A stretch of 7,436 nt of DNA from an uncultured bacterium (GTDB lineage Bacteria > Patescibacteriota > Minisyncoccia > Phycocordibacterales > PALSA-1337), in contig CAIPWS010000147.1 of assembly GCA_903868845.1 (NCBI GenBank), positions 1 to 7,436 on the forward strand, written 5' to 3'. The translations under genes were made by a program, and so were the position numbers. This document shows positions 1-5,750 of this stretch, one piece after another; position 1 is the stretch's first letter, and each line of letters starts with the position of its first letter. The notes under the pieces were generated by a model. That model was not told where the DNA came from. It searched no databases and worked only from the letters and a program-made list of their open reading frames with translations.

Positions 1-397
1 CGTGTTTAGCATTTCTCATATAAGTCCAACTTCTACTTACCGAGTACAGTGAACCTATGACAAGTGCCAAGACCGCAGTCACGCTCAAAAGCGGTATTGA
101 TTCGACAAGTACCATACCAAGCTCTTTCCATGAACCTAGGATGTTTGAACCATCTGTAAGGATCATGGAGATATAAGAAGTGAAACCAGAGCCAATCATA
201 GAGTCAACCATGGACTTTATGGCTGGTATACATGCAGCGATGGCTAGACAAGCAACTATGGCATAACTTGTGCCTCGAACAAGATTCCTTTGTCTTTGGG
301 CTCTATTAATTTTGCTTTCTATGCCAGAAATGACAAAAAGGGGAGCCTTTTGGCTTGGTATTTGTGAGAACAATGCCTTGTAGTTGTCTGTCTTCAT
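1..397 (-). CDS. Membrane protein downstream of the ECF sigma factor, probable regulatory partner (partial, C-terminus off the left edge)
   Basis: The frame opens with ATG at 397 and stays open to base 1, giving at least 132 residues with the end missing. The first 40 residues are polar. Residues about 26-41 are a basic helix-like stretch (IESKINRAQRQR), followed by a hydrophobic segment at about 44-62 and a second at about 100-120, which ends just before a basic patch. That predicts a cytoplasmic N-terminus and two membrane spans. It starts 19 bases after the sigma-factor stop on the same strand, so the two genes very probably form one transcript. Small membrane proteins in this position often act as anti-sigma factors, but I see no zinc anti-sigma (HxxxCxxC) motif, so that role rests only on position. 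No Shine-Dalgarno sequence precedes the ATG. I do not recognise the family with certainty. Confidence 0.75.
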   Translation of the reverse strand, partial: MKTDNYKALFSQIPSQKAPLFVISGIESKINRAQRQRNLVRGTSYAIVACLAIAACIPAIKSMVDSMIGSGFTSYISMILTDGSNILGSWKELGMVLVESIPLLSVTAVLALVIGSLYSVSRSWTYMRNAKH

Positions 398-416
398 TTT
401 GTGATATTTATACGAA

Positions 417-1013
417 TTATAAGTCATTATGGTGCAATATAAGGATATCTCGAATCTTTCGTATGGCTCTATGGTGCCAGCTTTTGACGGTGTTCATTGG
501 CCTAGAAATGACAGTGGCGATCTCTTCGAAGGTCATATCGTCGGTATAATGCATCACAAGTACAGCCCTCCAGTCTTCTGGTAATGTTTCCATAGCCTTC
601 GTCAGTTCTATGGCTAGCTCTTTTCTTTCAAATATTTCTGGAGAAAGAGGCTCGGGATCCTTGAGGGTGTCAGTAAATGAGACATCTCCAGTATTGTCTA
701 AGTCTCCGCCGCTGAAACTATCCATTTGAGAAAATGAAAATGCTCGACGCTTTTTTATGTGGTCGAGTGCAGAATTCCTGGCAATAGTAAAAAGCCAAGT
801 CGTAAACTTTTTTCCTTTTTTGAAACTCTTGATATGTTTCCACGCCTTCAAGAAGGCATCTTGAGTGATGTCATCGGCATCTTCTTTCGGGTTGGCATAT
901 TGACGTACGAAGTTGTATATGTGGTCTACATGTCTTTCTGTCAGTATGTTGAATGCCTGATTATCGCCATCCTTGGTCAATTCGACCAATTCTTCGTCGG
1001 TATGTTTATGCAT
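417..1013 (-). CDS. ECF-type RNA polymerase sigma factor (sigma-70 family)
   Basis: This 198-residue protein would direct RNA polymerase to a specific promoter set. Region 2 spans about residues 20-90, with the typical acidic DDITQDAFLKAW stretch at 47-58 and the FTTWLFTIARNSALDHIKKR segment at 70-89 that contacts core polymerase and the -10 element. A Ser/Gly/Asp-rich linker covers about 92-125. Region 4 covers about 135-190, with LPEDWRAVLVMHY followed by a helix-turn-helix (FEEIATVISRPMNTVKSWHHRA) that reads the -35 element. With only regions 2 and 4 and this length it fits the ECF group. The start at 1013 is preferred because the upstream in-frame ATG at 1025 lies inside a -10-like TATGAT. 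The same frame runs open back to 1418 but is antisense to the ATPase gene and has no family match before residue 1 chosen here. A membrane-protein gene follows after 19 bases. Confidence 0.93.
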   Translation of the reverse strand: MHKHTDEELVELTKDGDNQAFNILTERHVDHIYNFVRQYANPKEDADDITQDAFLKAWKHIKSFKKGKKFTTWLFTIARNSALDHIKKRRAFSFSQMDSFSGGDLDNTGDVSFTDTLKDPEPLSPEIFERKELAIELTKAMETLPEDWRAVLVMHYTDDMTFEEIATVISRPMNTVKSWHHRAIRKIRDILILHHNDL

Positions 1014-1020
1014 TTGGTAT

Positions 1021-1026
1021 ATCATA
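1021..1026 (-). promoter_or_regulatory. -10 box of the sigma-factor gene, leaderless spacing
   Basis: On the minus strand the hexamer TATGAT (five of six matches to TATAAT) ends 7 bases before the ATG at 1013. Transcription starting at the usual distance would begin at or next to the start codon. I see no good -35 hexamer 16-18 bases upstream, which would fit an alternative or activator-dependent promoter, possibly autoregulated. Confidence 0.5.
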
Positions 1027-1136
1027 CAACATTTTGGATTTGCTTGTATTTTTGGCGTATTTGAGTAATATGGCAAATGGATAAATGAGGATTTTCCATT
1101 AACATAAACATGAACTGGTAAACGAAAGGTCATATC

Positions 1137-2060
1137 ATGATCACAAGTATGTTTTGCGGTAAAGGCGGTGTTGGTAAGACGAGCAGTACGGTGGCGTTGG
1201 CGCTTTATCTTTCGAGTCAGAGGAATAAGAAGGTCGCTGTTGTTGACTACGATGGCGGCCACAGTGTTGCCAATACACTCGGACTTTCGAGTAAACTGGT
1301 CCCAAACATAATCAATAAGACAGACCACAACATGTCCATAGTCGTTGTGGAGAATACAAGTTTTGTCCCGATTAAGGAAGCAAAGCGTCGGGGATTCACG
1401 ATTGATCAGTATCTGCAACAGTTTCCAGGAAGTCTGGGAATTCTTCCTTTGTCAGACATGGTGTGTGAGTTTTTCGGTGTACTGACAGATGTGATAACTA
1501 TGCAGAAATTCGCCATCCTAGTCGATGTGTTGGCTCAGCTGGAGAAGGAAAAGTATACGCATGTCATCATCGACGTGGAGCCTACGGCTGGTCTCGAAAG
1601 ACTGCTTACGAATGCTGAATCAACCGTTCATAGTCTTTTGAACTTGCAAAACAAAGGACGTGCCGAGTTGGCTCTCATCGGAGTTAAGTGGCCAGAAATT
1701 CGTGCGTATCTGAAGGGTGAATATATCAGACATGCTGACCAGCATTGCGTGCAGATTCAGCGCACTGTGAAAAGACTGAAGGCCTCAAAGTACTTCATCG
1801 TTTGCACGCCAGAAGCAAGTCCTGTCGACCAGACATTCGAGGTCCGCAGGATCATTGAGAAGTTTGGGGGGCGAGTCACGGGTTACGTCGTGAATAATAT
1901 GCGTAACGAGCCTCACGAGTCGGATGTCCTGTCTCGCTTAAGTGGAGTTGGTGTTCCTCTCGTCCTCATGCAGCGGAGAAACGAACTTCATCGTCCAGGA
2001 GCGAACAAGACCGAGATCTTGCTTCAAATGGGTGAGATCCTTGTTCGCGAAGGAATGTAA
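1137..2060 (+). CDS. ArsA/Get3-type P-loop ATPase
   Basis: This 307-residue protein belongs to the SIMIBI class of P-loop ATPases. It opens with the deviant Walker A motif CGKGGVGKTS (residues 7-16, signature Lys9 and P-loop Lys14). VAVVDYDGGHS at 33-43 matches the ArsA/Get3 switch I pattern (usually DPAHS). IIDVEPTAGLERLL at 144-157 is the Walker B/switch II region (usually DTAPTGHTLRLL). VCTPEASPVDQTFEVRRII at 222-240 and VVNN at 251-254 resemble the ArsA family's C-terminal VTxPE...ETxR and vvN elements. ArsA-family proteins energise arsenite efflux or handle tail-anchored membrane proteins; neither an arsenite permease nor the CxxC dimer cysteines of Get3 are visible. ATG at 1137 has a weak Shine-Dalgarno-like GAAAGG seven or eight bases upstream. 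The gene is richer in G+C (two sampled 60-base lines, 52-53%) than lines sampled in neighbouring genes (40-43%). A MinD/ParA-type role is the main alternative. Confidence 0.8.
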   Translation: MITSMFCGKGGVGKTSSTVALALYLSSQRNKKVAVVDYDGGHSVANTLGLSSKLVPNIINKTDHNMSIVVVENTSFVPIKEAKRRGFTIDQYLQQFPGSLGILPLSDMVCEFFGVLTDVITMQKFAILVDVLAQLEKEKYTHVIIDVEPTAGLERLLTNAESTVHSLLNLQNKGRAELALIGVKWPEIRAYLKGEYIRHADQHCVQIQRTVKRLKASKYFIVCTPEASPVDQTFEVRRIIEKFGGRVTGYVVNNMRNEPHESDVLSRLSGVGVPLVLMQRRNELHRPGANKTEILLQMGEILVREGM

Positions 2061-2077
2061 TCAAAGTGTTTGAAACG

Positions 2078-2110
2078 ACGGCGTCCCATGGAGGTGGGGC
2101 GCCGTTTCTG
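2078..2110 (+). terminator. Hairpin terminator after the ArsA-like ATPase gene
   Basis: A 10-bp stem (2078-2087 with 2096-2105, one G-T pair) encloses the 8-base loop ATGGAGGT and starts 17 bases after the stop codon. The following T-run is short (GTTTCT), so termination may be imperfect. It separates the ATPase gene from the promoter of the next gene. Confidence 0.7.
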
Positions 2111-2131
2111 CATATATAGATCTATGTGCGG

Positions 2132-2140
2132 TGTTATAAT
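2132..2140 (+). promoter_or_regulatory. Extended -10 promoter of the msrAB gene
   Basis: TGTTATAAT is a perfect extended -10 element (TGn plus TATAAT at 2135-2140). It ends exactly 6 bases before the ATG at 2147, so transcription would start on the A of the start codon and give a leaderless mRNA. No -35 match is evident at 2112-2117 (ATATAT), which is tolerated in extended -10 promoters. The element decides the start: an in-frame GTG at 2126 lies upstream of the box and would not be transcribed. Confidence 0.75.
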
Positions 2141-2146
2141 GTAGCC

Positions 2147-3022
2147 ATGAATACTATATATTTCGGTGGAGGATGTTTCTGGTGTACAGAAGCAATTTTT
2201 CTTTCTCTGAAAGGTGTAATCTCAGTGACACCGGGATATATGGGTGGGTCTGTCAAAAATCCTACTTATGAACAAGTCTGTTCTGGAAAAACTGGTCACG
2301 TGGAAATAACAAAAGTTGATTACAATCCAAAGATTATTTCTCTTGAAGATTTGCTTGCGGTATTTTTCTACACACACGATCCAACCACACGTAACCGTCA
2401 AGGAAATGATATTGGCACACAGTATCAGTCATCTATATTTTATGTCGATGATACTCAAAAAGCTGTGGCCGAGTCGCTTATAGCCGAAATGAACACTAAA
2501 AAAGCTTATGACAAACCAGTTATCACCGATGTACGCCAAGCAACGGAATTTTATAAAGCCGAAGATTATCATCAGAATTATTATGACAATCACAAGAGTG
2601 ACGGATATTGTCAGTTGATCATCGAACCAAAATTGGAGAAGTTGCAGAAACGTTTTGAAAAGCTGACCTTAACTAAGGATGAGTACGAAGTTTTGAGAGA
2701 AAAGGGAACCGAGGCACCATTCTCAGGAAAATTATTGCACGATGAAAGAAGTGGCGTTTACACTTGTAAAGTTTGTGGTCAACCACTCTTTTCTTCAAAA
2801 GCAAAGTTTGATTCTGGAACAGGCTGGCCGAGTTTTGATCAGGCCTTGCCGGGAGCCGTCAAAACAATAGAAGACAATAGTATGGGTATGACTCGCACAG
2901 AGATAATTTGCTCCAAATGCGGCTCACATCTTGGTCATCTATTCAATGATGGCCCAACTCCTACCAAAAATAGATATTGTTTGAACTCAGTCTGTCTAGA
3001 TTTAGACCAGTTGGATAAATAG
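2147..3022 (+). CDS. msrAB: Peptide methionine sulfoxide reductase MsrA-MsrB fusion
   Basis: This 291-residue fusion repairs oxidised methionine: MsrA reduces the S-sulfoxide, MsrB the R-sulfoxide. The MsrA domain (about 1-165) starts almost at the N-terminus with GGGCFWCTEA, whose first cysteine (C10) is the catalytic residue. GNDIGTQYQSSIFY at 86-99 and YHQNYY at 141-146 are typical, and C155 in GYCQ is a likely recycling cysteine. The MsrB domain (about 175-291) has zinc-binding CKVC (207-210) and CSKC (255-258), GTGWPSF at 224-230, HLGHLFNDGP, and catalytic C278 in RYCLNS. The position often occupied by a resolving cysteine before GWPSF is Thr225; C283 might substitute. No signal peptide, so cytoplasmic. 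It is the first gene of a four-gene run, behind a leaderless promoter. Confidence 0.97.
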   Translation: MNTIYFGGGCFWCTEAIFLSLKGVISVTPGYMGGSVKNPTYEQVCSGKTGHVEITKVDYNPKIISLEDLLAVFFYTHDPTTRNRQGNDIGTQYQSSIFYVDDTQKAVAESLIAEMNTKKAYDKPVITDVRQATEFYKAEDYHQNYYDNHKSDGYCQLIIEPKLEKLQKRFEKLTLTKDEYEVLREKGTEAPFSGKLLHDERSGVYTCKVCGQPLFSSKAKFDSGTGWPSFDQALPGAVKTIEDNSMGMTRTEIICSKCGSHLGHLFNDGPTPTKNRYCLNSVCLDLDQLDK

Positions 3023-3046
3023 GCATTATTGTGCAATAGTATATGT

Positions 3047-4057
3047 ATGAAAAGCACAAATCTAGTTGAGATGGCACCTATCATCTTGGCTGAGATCAAG
3101 AAAGCTAAATCTGTCTTATTGAGCTGTCACCCTTCTCCAGATCCAGATTGCGTTGGTTCTGCATTGGCTATGAAGTTCGCAATAGAGAGTCTTGGTATCA
3201 AGGCCACAGTCATAAAAGGTGATTCAGAGATTCCGCAAGGCTTCATGCATTTTCCTGGTGCGAAAGATATAGTCATGAAGAATTTTGGAGAAGTCGATTT
3301 GAAGGATTATGATCTGTATATAGCAGCAGATATCGCCGCTGTTAGTCAAGTTTCGAGAGTCAAACCCGTTGTATTCCCATTGCCTATAAAATCTATTGTA
3401 ATAGACCATCATCCATCAAATACTGGATTTGCCGACATGAACCTGATAGTTCCCGAATCACCAGCAACCGCGCAGGTTATATATTTATTGGCCAAAGAAT
3501 GGGGAATGAATATAAGTAGTGAAATGGCAGCAAATATTTTCGTCGGTATTTACACAGATACTGGTGGCTTGAAATACTCCGGAACAACAATAAAGACTTA
3601 TGAGATTATGACTGATCTTGTAAGTAAATGCCCTGACTTTTCATTATTGATTCAAAAGATGGAAAACTCAGAATCTCCAGACAAACTCACATTGTATGGC
3701 CTGGCTCTTGGGTCAATAGAGGTTTTTCTAAATAATAGCCTTGCCATTTCGACTGTTTCAAATGCGGATCTCGTCACAAAGAAAATTGCTGAAACAAGTG
3801 TGAGTACAAGTATAATTTCAAGTATGATGAAGGTCGTAGATCAATGGAAGATCGTAGCATCTCTTATAGAATTGGAGCCAAATAAGATCAAGTGCAGCTT
3901 TAGAACAAATGATGTGGAAAATTATCCAGTAGGACCAATTTCATCTTTTTTTGGTGGTGGCGGACACAAAGCGGCAGCTGGCGCAATCATAAATGCCTCA
4001 CTTGAAGAAGCGAAGAAACTTATTGTGGCGAAAGCCAAAGAATTGTATAATCTTTAA
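3047..4057 (+). CDS. DHH/DHHA1 phosphoesterase, NrnA-like (oligoribonuclease / pAp phosphatase)
   Basis: The 336-residue protein has the NrnA architecture. An N-terminal DHH domain carries H28, D32 and D34 in HPSPDPDCVGS, D95 in YIAADIA, DHH at 120-122 and D171 in GIYTDTGG. These are the usual ligands for two manganese ions. A C-terminal DHHA1 domain ends with FRTNDVENYPVG (285-296) and GGGGHKAAAGA (303-313), the substrate-binding glycine loop. Family members remove nucleotides from short RNAs (nanoRNA), cleave linear dinucleotides left from cyclic dinucleotide breakdown, or dephosphorylate pAp; the substrate here cannot be told from sequence. All catalytic residues are present. ATG at 3047 is chosen over an in-frame TTG at 3029. 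It follows msrAB by 24 bases, and a weak -10-like TAGTAT at 3037-3042 lies 4 bases before the ATG, so it may also have its own promoter. Confidence 0.93.
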   Translation: MKSTNLVEMAPIILAEIKKAKSVLLSCHPSPDPDCVGSALAMKFAIESLGIKATVIKGDSEIPQGFMHFPGAKDIVMKNFGEVDLKDYDLYIAADIAAVSQVSRVKPVVFPLPIKSIVIDHHPSNTGFADMNLIVPESPATAQVIYLLAKEWGMNISSEMAANIFVGIYTDTGGLKYSGTTIKTYEIMTDLVSKCPDFSLLIQKMENSESPDKLTLYGLALGSIEVFLNNSLAISTVSNADLVTKKIAETSVSTSIISSMMKVVDQWKIVASLIELEPNKIKCSFRTNDVENYPVGPISSFFGGGGHKAAAGAIINASLEEAKKLIVAKAKELYNL

Positions 4058-4082
4058 ACTTATTAATAATTATTTTTTATAA

Positions 4083-4742
4083 ATGTCTACGACGAAACAA
4101 ATTATCTTAGTTATAATCGCAGTTGTGGTTATAGCTGTCGCGTGGTATTTCACAGATCGCAAGACCATGGTTTCATTATCAAAGGAAGGCTCGGCCTCAT
4201 CATCAGCCACTTCGTCGCCTTCGCCTTCATCATTACCTTCATCATTAATTTCAAAATCAATGCATACAGTCACAATACAAACTAGCAAGGGCAACATAGT
4301 TTTGCAGACTTACGATACGGACGCACCAAAGACAGTTGAGAATTTTATCACTTTGGCCAACAAAGGATTTTATAACGGGCTTATATTCCATAGAGTCATA
4401 GAGGGCTTCATGATACAAGGTGGTGACCCAACAGGCACTGGAACAGGCGGCCCTGGTTATAAGTTCGCAGATGAGCTAGATCCAAACACTCCTTCAGCTA
4501 AGGCTGGATATCTTCGTGGTGTAGTAGCTATGGCAAATTCTGGACCAAATACAAATGGTAGCCAATTCTTCATCATGCAGAAGGACAATCAGCTTCCTCA
4601 CAACTACACAATATTCGGTAAGGTCATATCAGGTTTGGATATTGTCGATGCTATAGCAAGTACTCCTCGTGATTCTGGTGACAAACCATTGACTAAGGTT
4701 GTTATGAATAAAGTCACAGTAGCCACAAGTACCACAAACTAG
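4083..4742 (+). CDS. Membrane-anchored cyclophilin-type peptidyl-prolyl cis-trans isomerase
   Basis: This is a 219-residue protein of three parts. A hydrophobic helix at about 7-22 (IILVIIAVVVIAVAWYF) acts as an uncleaved signal anchor; no lipobox is seen. A Ser/Pro-rich linker follows at about 31-59, then a compact cyclophilin domain at about 62-214, presumably outside the membrane, where it would catalyse proline isomerisation in exported proteins. Key motifs are FHRVIEGFMIQGGD (102-115, catalytic Arg104), MANSGPNTNGSQFFI (150-164) and YTIFGKV (175-181). The residue aligned with the cyclosporin-contact Trp of human CypA appears to be Gln170, so weak cyclosporin binding is expected. The ATG lies 25 bases after the DHH gene in very AT-rich sequence without a Shine-Dalgarno. 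The nuclease gene begins 2 bases after its stop. Confidence 0.95.
   Translation: MSTTKQIILVIIAVVVIAVAWYFTDRKTMVSLSKEGSASSSATSSPSPSSLPSSLISKSMHTVTIQTSKGNIVLQTYDTDAPKTVENFITLANKGFYNGLIFHRVIEGFMIQGGDPTGTGTGGPGYKFADELDPNTPSAKAGYLRGVVAMANSGPNTNGSQFFIMQKDNQLPHNYTIFGKVISGLDIVDAIASTPRDSGDKPLTKVVMNKVTVATSTTN
4224..4247 (+). repeat. Perfect 12-bp tandem duplication in the cyclophilin linker
   Basis: CCTTCATCATTA occurs twice head to tail (4224-4235 and 4236-4247), encoding the PSSL unit twice within the Ser/Pro-rich linker between the membrane anchor and the cyclophilin domain. It follows other TCG/TCA serine codon runs. The unit is a multiple of three, so gain or loss would change linker length without a frameshift. 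Confidence 0.85.
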
Positions 4743-4744
4743 TT

Positions 4745-5527
4745 ATGTCAGATTATTACAATTCCAGAAGAACAAGTAGGCTCTTCGATCCAAAGTCGAA
4801 AGAATCTTTCAAGGTTAGCCGATCAAAGATCGATTTGTTTTTGAATTGTCCTCTATGTTTCTATCTAGATTGTAGACTCGGAGTCGCAAGACCACCTGGT
4901 TTTCCTTTTGCTTTGAACTCAGCTGTTGATGCTCTCCTCAAGAAAGAGTTCGACTTGCACCGTGCAAAAGGACGTCCTCACCCACTTATGCAAGCATATG
5001 GTCTTAGAGAAGTTATACCTTATGAACATGAAAATATGGATATTTGGAGGAGTAATTTCAAAGGTATTACATTTTTGCATGAAGCCACGAATCTTCTAGT
5101 TACTGGAGCTATAGACGATGTCTGGATAAATAAAGAAGGTGAAGTGATCATTGTTGACTATAAGGCGACAAGTAAAGAAGAAAAAGTTTCTCTAGATAAG
5201 GAATGGCAGATAGGGTATAAGAGGCAGATGGAAGTGTATCAATGGCTTTTCCGTAAAAATGGATTCAAGGTCTCAGACACCGGATATTTCGTCTACTGCA
5301 ATGGAAAGTTGGATCGTGAGTCCTTCGACGCAAGGCTGGAATTTGATATTGACCTCATACCATATACAGGCGACTCAGCTTGGGTGGATAAGGCACTTAC
5401 AGATATAAAAGATTGTCTCATGTCGAACACGACCCCCAAACCTGCGAAGGCATGTGACTATTGCGCATACAGGAAAGCTGCACGCGACGCTCAAGACGAA
5501 CACAAGAAGGCGCAAAGTAAGAAATAA
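4745..5527 (+). CDS. PD-(D/E)XK nuclease-family protein (RecB/Cas4-like fold)
   Basis: This 260-residue protein shows the RecB-like nuclease signature in order. SRSKIDLFLNCPLCFYLD (25-42) matches the N-terminal helix motif of AddB/Cas4-type nucleases. GAIDDVW (121-127) provides the metal-binding aspartate, VIIVDYKAT (134-142) the catalytic D138-x-K140 pair, and QMEVYQWLF (161-169) the QxxxY motif. CDYC (237-240) lies near a Lys-rich tail. The cysteines C35, C38, C237 and C240 could form an Fe-S or zinc site closing the nuclease domain, like the Fe-S clusters of AddB and Cas4 but with a two-plus-two spacing. There is no helicase domain and no cas gene nearby, so I would not call it Cas4. The start is 2 bases after the cyclophilin stop, implying coupled translation. 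A role in DNA repair or recombination is inferred from the fold only. Confidence 0.85.
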   Translation: MSDYYNSRRTSRLFDPKSKESFKVSRSKIDLFLNCPLCFYLDCRLGVARPPGFPFALNSAVDALLKKEFDLHRAKGRPHPLMQAYGLREVIPYEHENMDIWRSNFKGITFLHEATNLLVTGAIDDVWINKEGEVIIVDYKATSKEEKVSLDKEWQIGYKRQMEVYQWLFRKNGFKVSDTGYFVYCNGKLDRESFDARLEFDIDLIPYTGDSAWVDKALTDIKDCLMSNTTPKPAKACDYCAYRKAARDAQDEHKKAQSKK

Positions 5528-5537
5528 TTTTGGGCTT

Positions 5538-5575
5538 AGAAAATAGCGCACACTTGCCTATGCACGCTATTTTCT
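5538..5575 (+). terminator. Strong hairpin terminator closing the msrAB-nuclease gene run
   Basis: A perfect 11-bp stem (5538-5548 AGAAAATAGCG with 5565-5575 CGCTATTTTCT) starts 10 bases after the nuclease stop. Its A-rich left arm and T-rich right arm make it usable from both strands, so it could also stop transcripts coming from the convergent response-regulator gene. Confidence 0.85.
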
Positions 5576-5669
5576 ATTTGCACCCCATGGCCCACCTTGG
5601 TTATGGGATATATTAAATTGTTAGACTGCACACTACAGATAAGAGTTGAATTTACCTGGCTAAGGAAGA

Positions 5670-5683
5670 TGATGCACGCATCA
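5670..5683. promoter_or_regulatory. 14-bp palindrome, possible operator
   Basis: TGATGC and GCATCA flank a central AC, giving perfect 6-bp arms around 2 bases. The loop is too small for a good RNA hairpin, so a protein-binding dyad is more likely than an RNA structure. One TGCAC copy lies inside it. Confidence 0.35.
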
Positions 5684-5697
5684 GACTATTTTATAAG

Positions 5698-5717
5698 GGT
5701 TACATCGACATGTAACC
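5698..5717. promoter_or_regulatory. 20-bp inverted repeat, possible operator or hairpin
   Basis: GGTTACAT and ATGTAACC are perfect 8-bp arms around CGAC. The dyad ends directly upstream of where a -35 element would fall (5718-5723) for the TAAAAT box at 5741. That position suits an activator or repressor site. No T-run follows, so it is not a typical terminator. Confidence 0.5.
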
Positions 5718-5750
5718 GATATCAGTTTACGCTTGCACGATAAAATTTTA

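Larger units (their letters stand above)
5576..5750. other. Intergenic region with palindromes and recurring TGCAC
   Basis: No protein gene is supported in this stretch. It holds two dyads (5670-5683 and 5698-5717). TGCAC recurs five times on the plus strand: at 5561 (inside the terminator), 5579, 5627, 5673 and 5734. A -10-like TAAAAT lies at 5741-5746. It could hold a regulatory region or a small RNA, but I see no recognisable RNA family. Confidence 0.4.

Noticed and set aside
759..1064. Plus-strand open frame of about 100 codons
   Set aside because: It lies opposite the well-supported sigma-factor gene and its product matches nothing recognisable; it is a shadow frame.
1044..1071. TTGTAT-N16-TAATAT as promoter of the ATPase gene
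   Set aside because: Both hexamers are weak matches in AT-rich DNA that would also carry the divergent sigma-factor promoter; too uncertain to list as a feature.
1014..1418. Upstream extension of the sigma-factor reading frame to 1418
   Set aside because: The extra 135 codons are antisense to the ATPase gene, show no domain, and run past a -10 box at 1021-1026; the sigma-factor homology begins right after 1013.
2126..2146. GTG start seven codons upstream for msrAB
   Set aside because: The GTG lies before the TGTTATAAT promoter box, so it would not be in the transcript; MsrA proteins commonly start close to the GCFWC motif.
4070..4297. Minus-strand acidic open frame opposite the cyclophilin start
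   Set aside because: The Asp/Glu-rich product is simply the complement of the serine-rich linker codons and the hydrophobic anchor.
5584..5607. CCCAT...ATGGG inverted repeat after the terminator
   Set aside because: Only 5-bp arms around a 14-base loop; this is expected by chance and has no supporting context.
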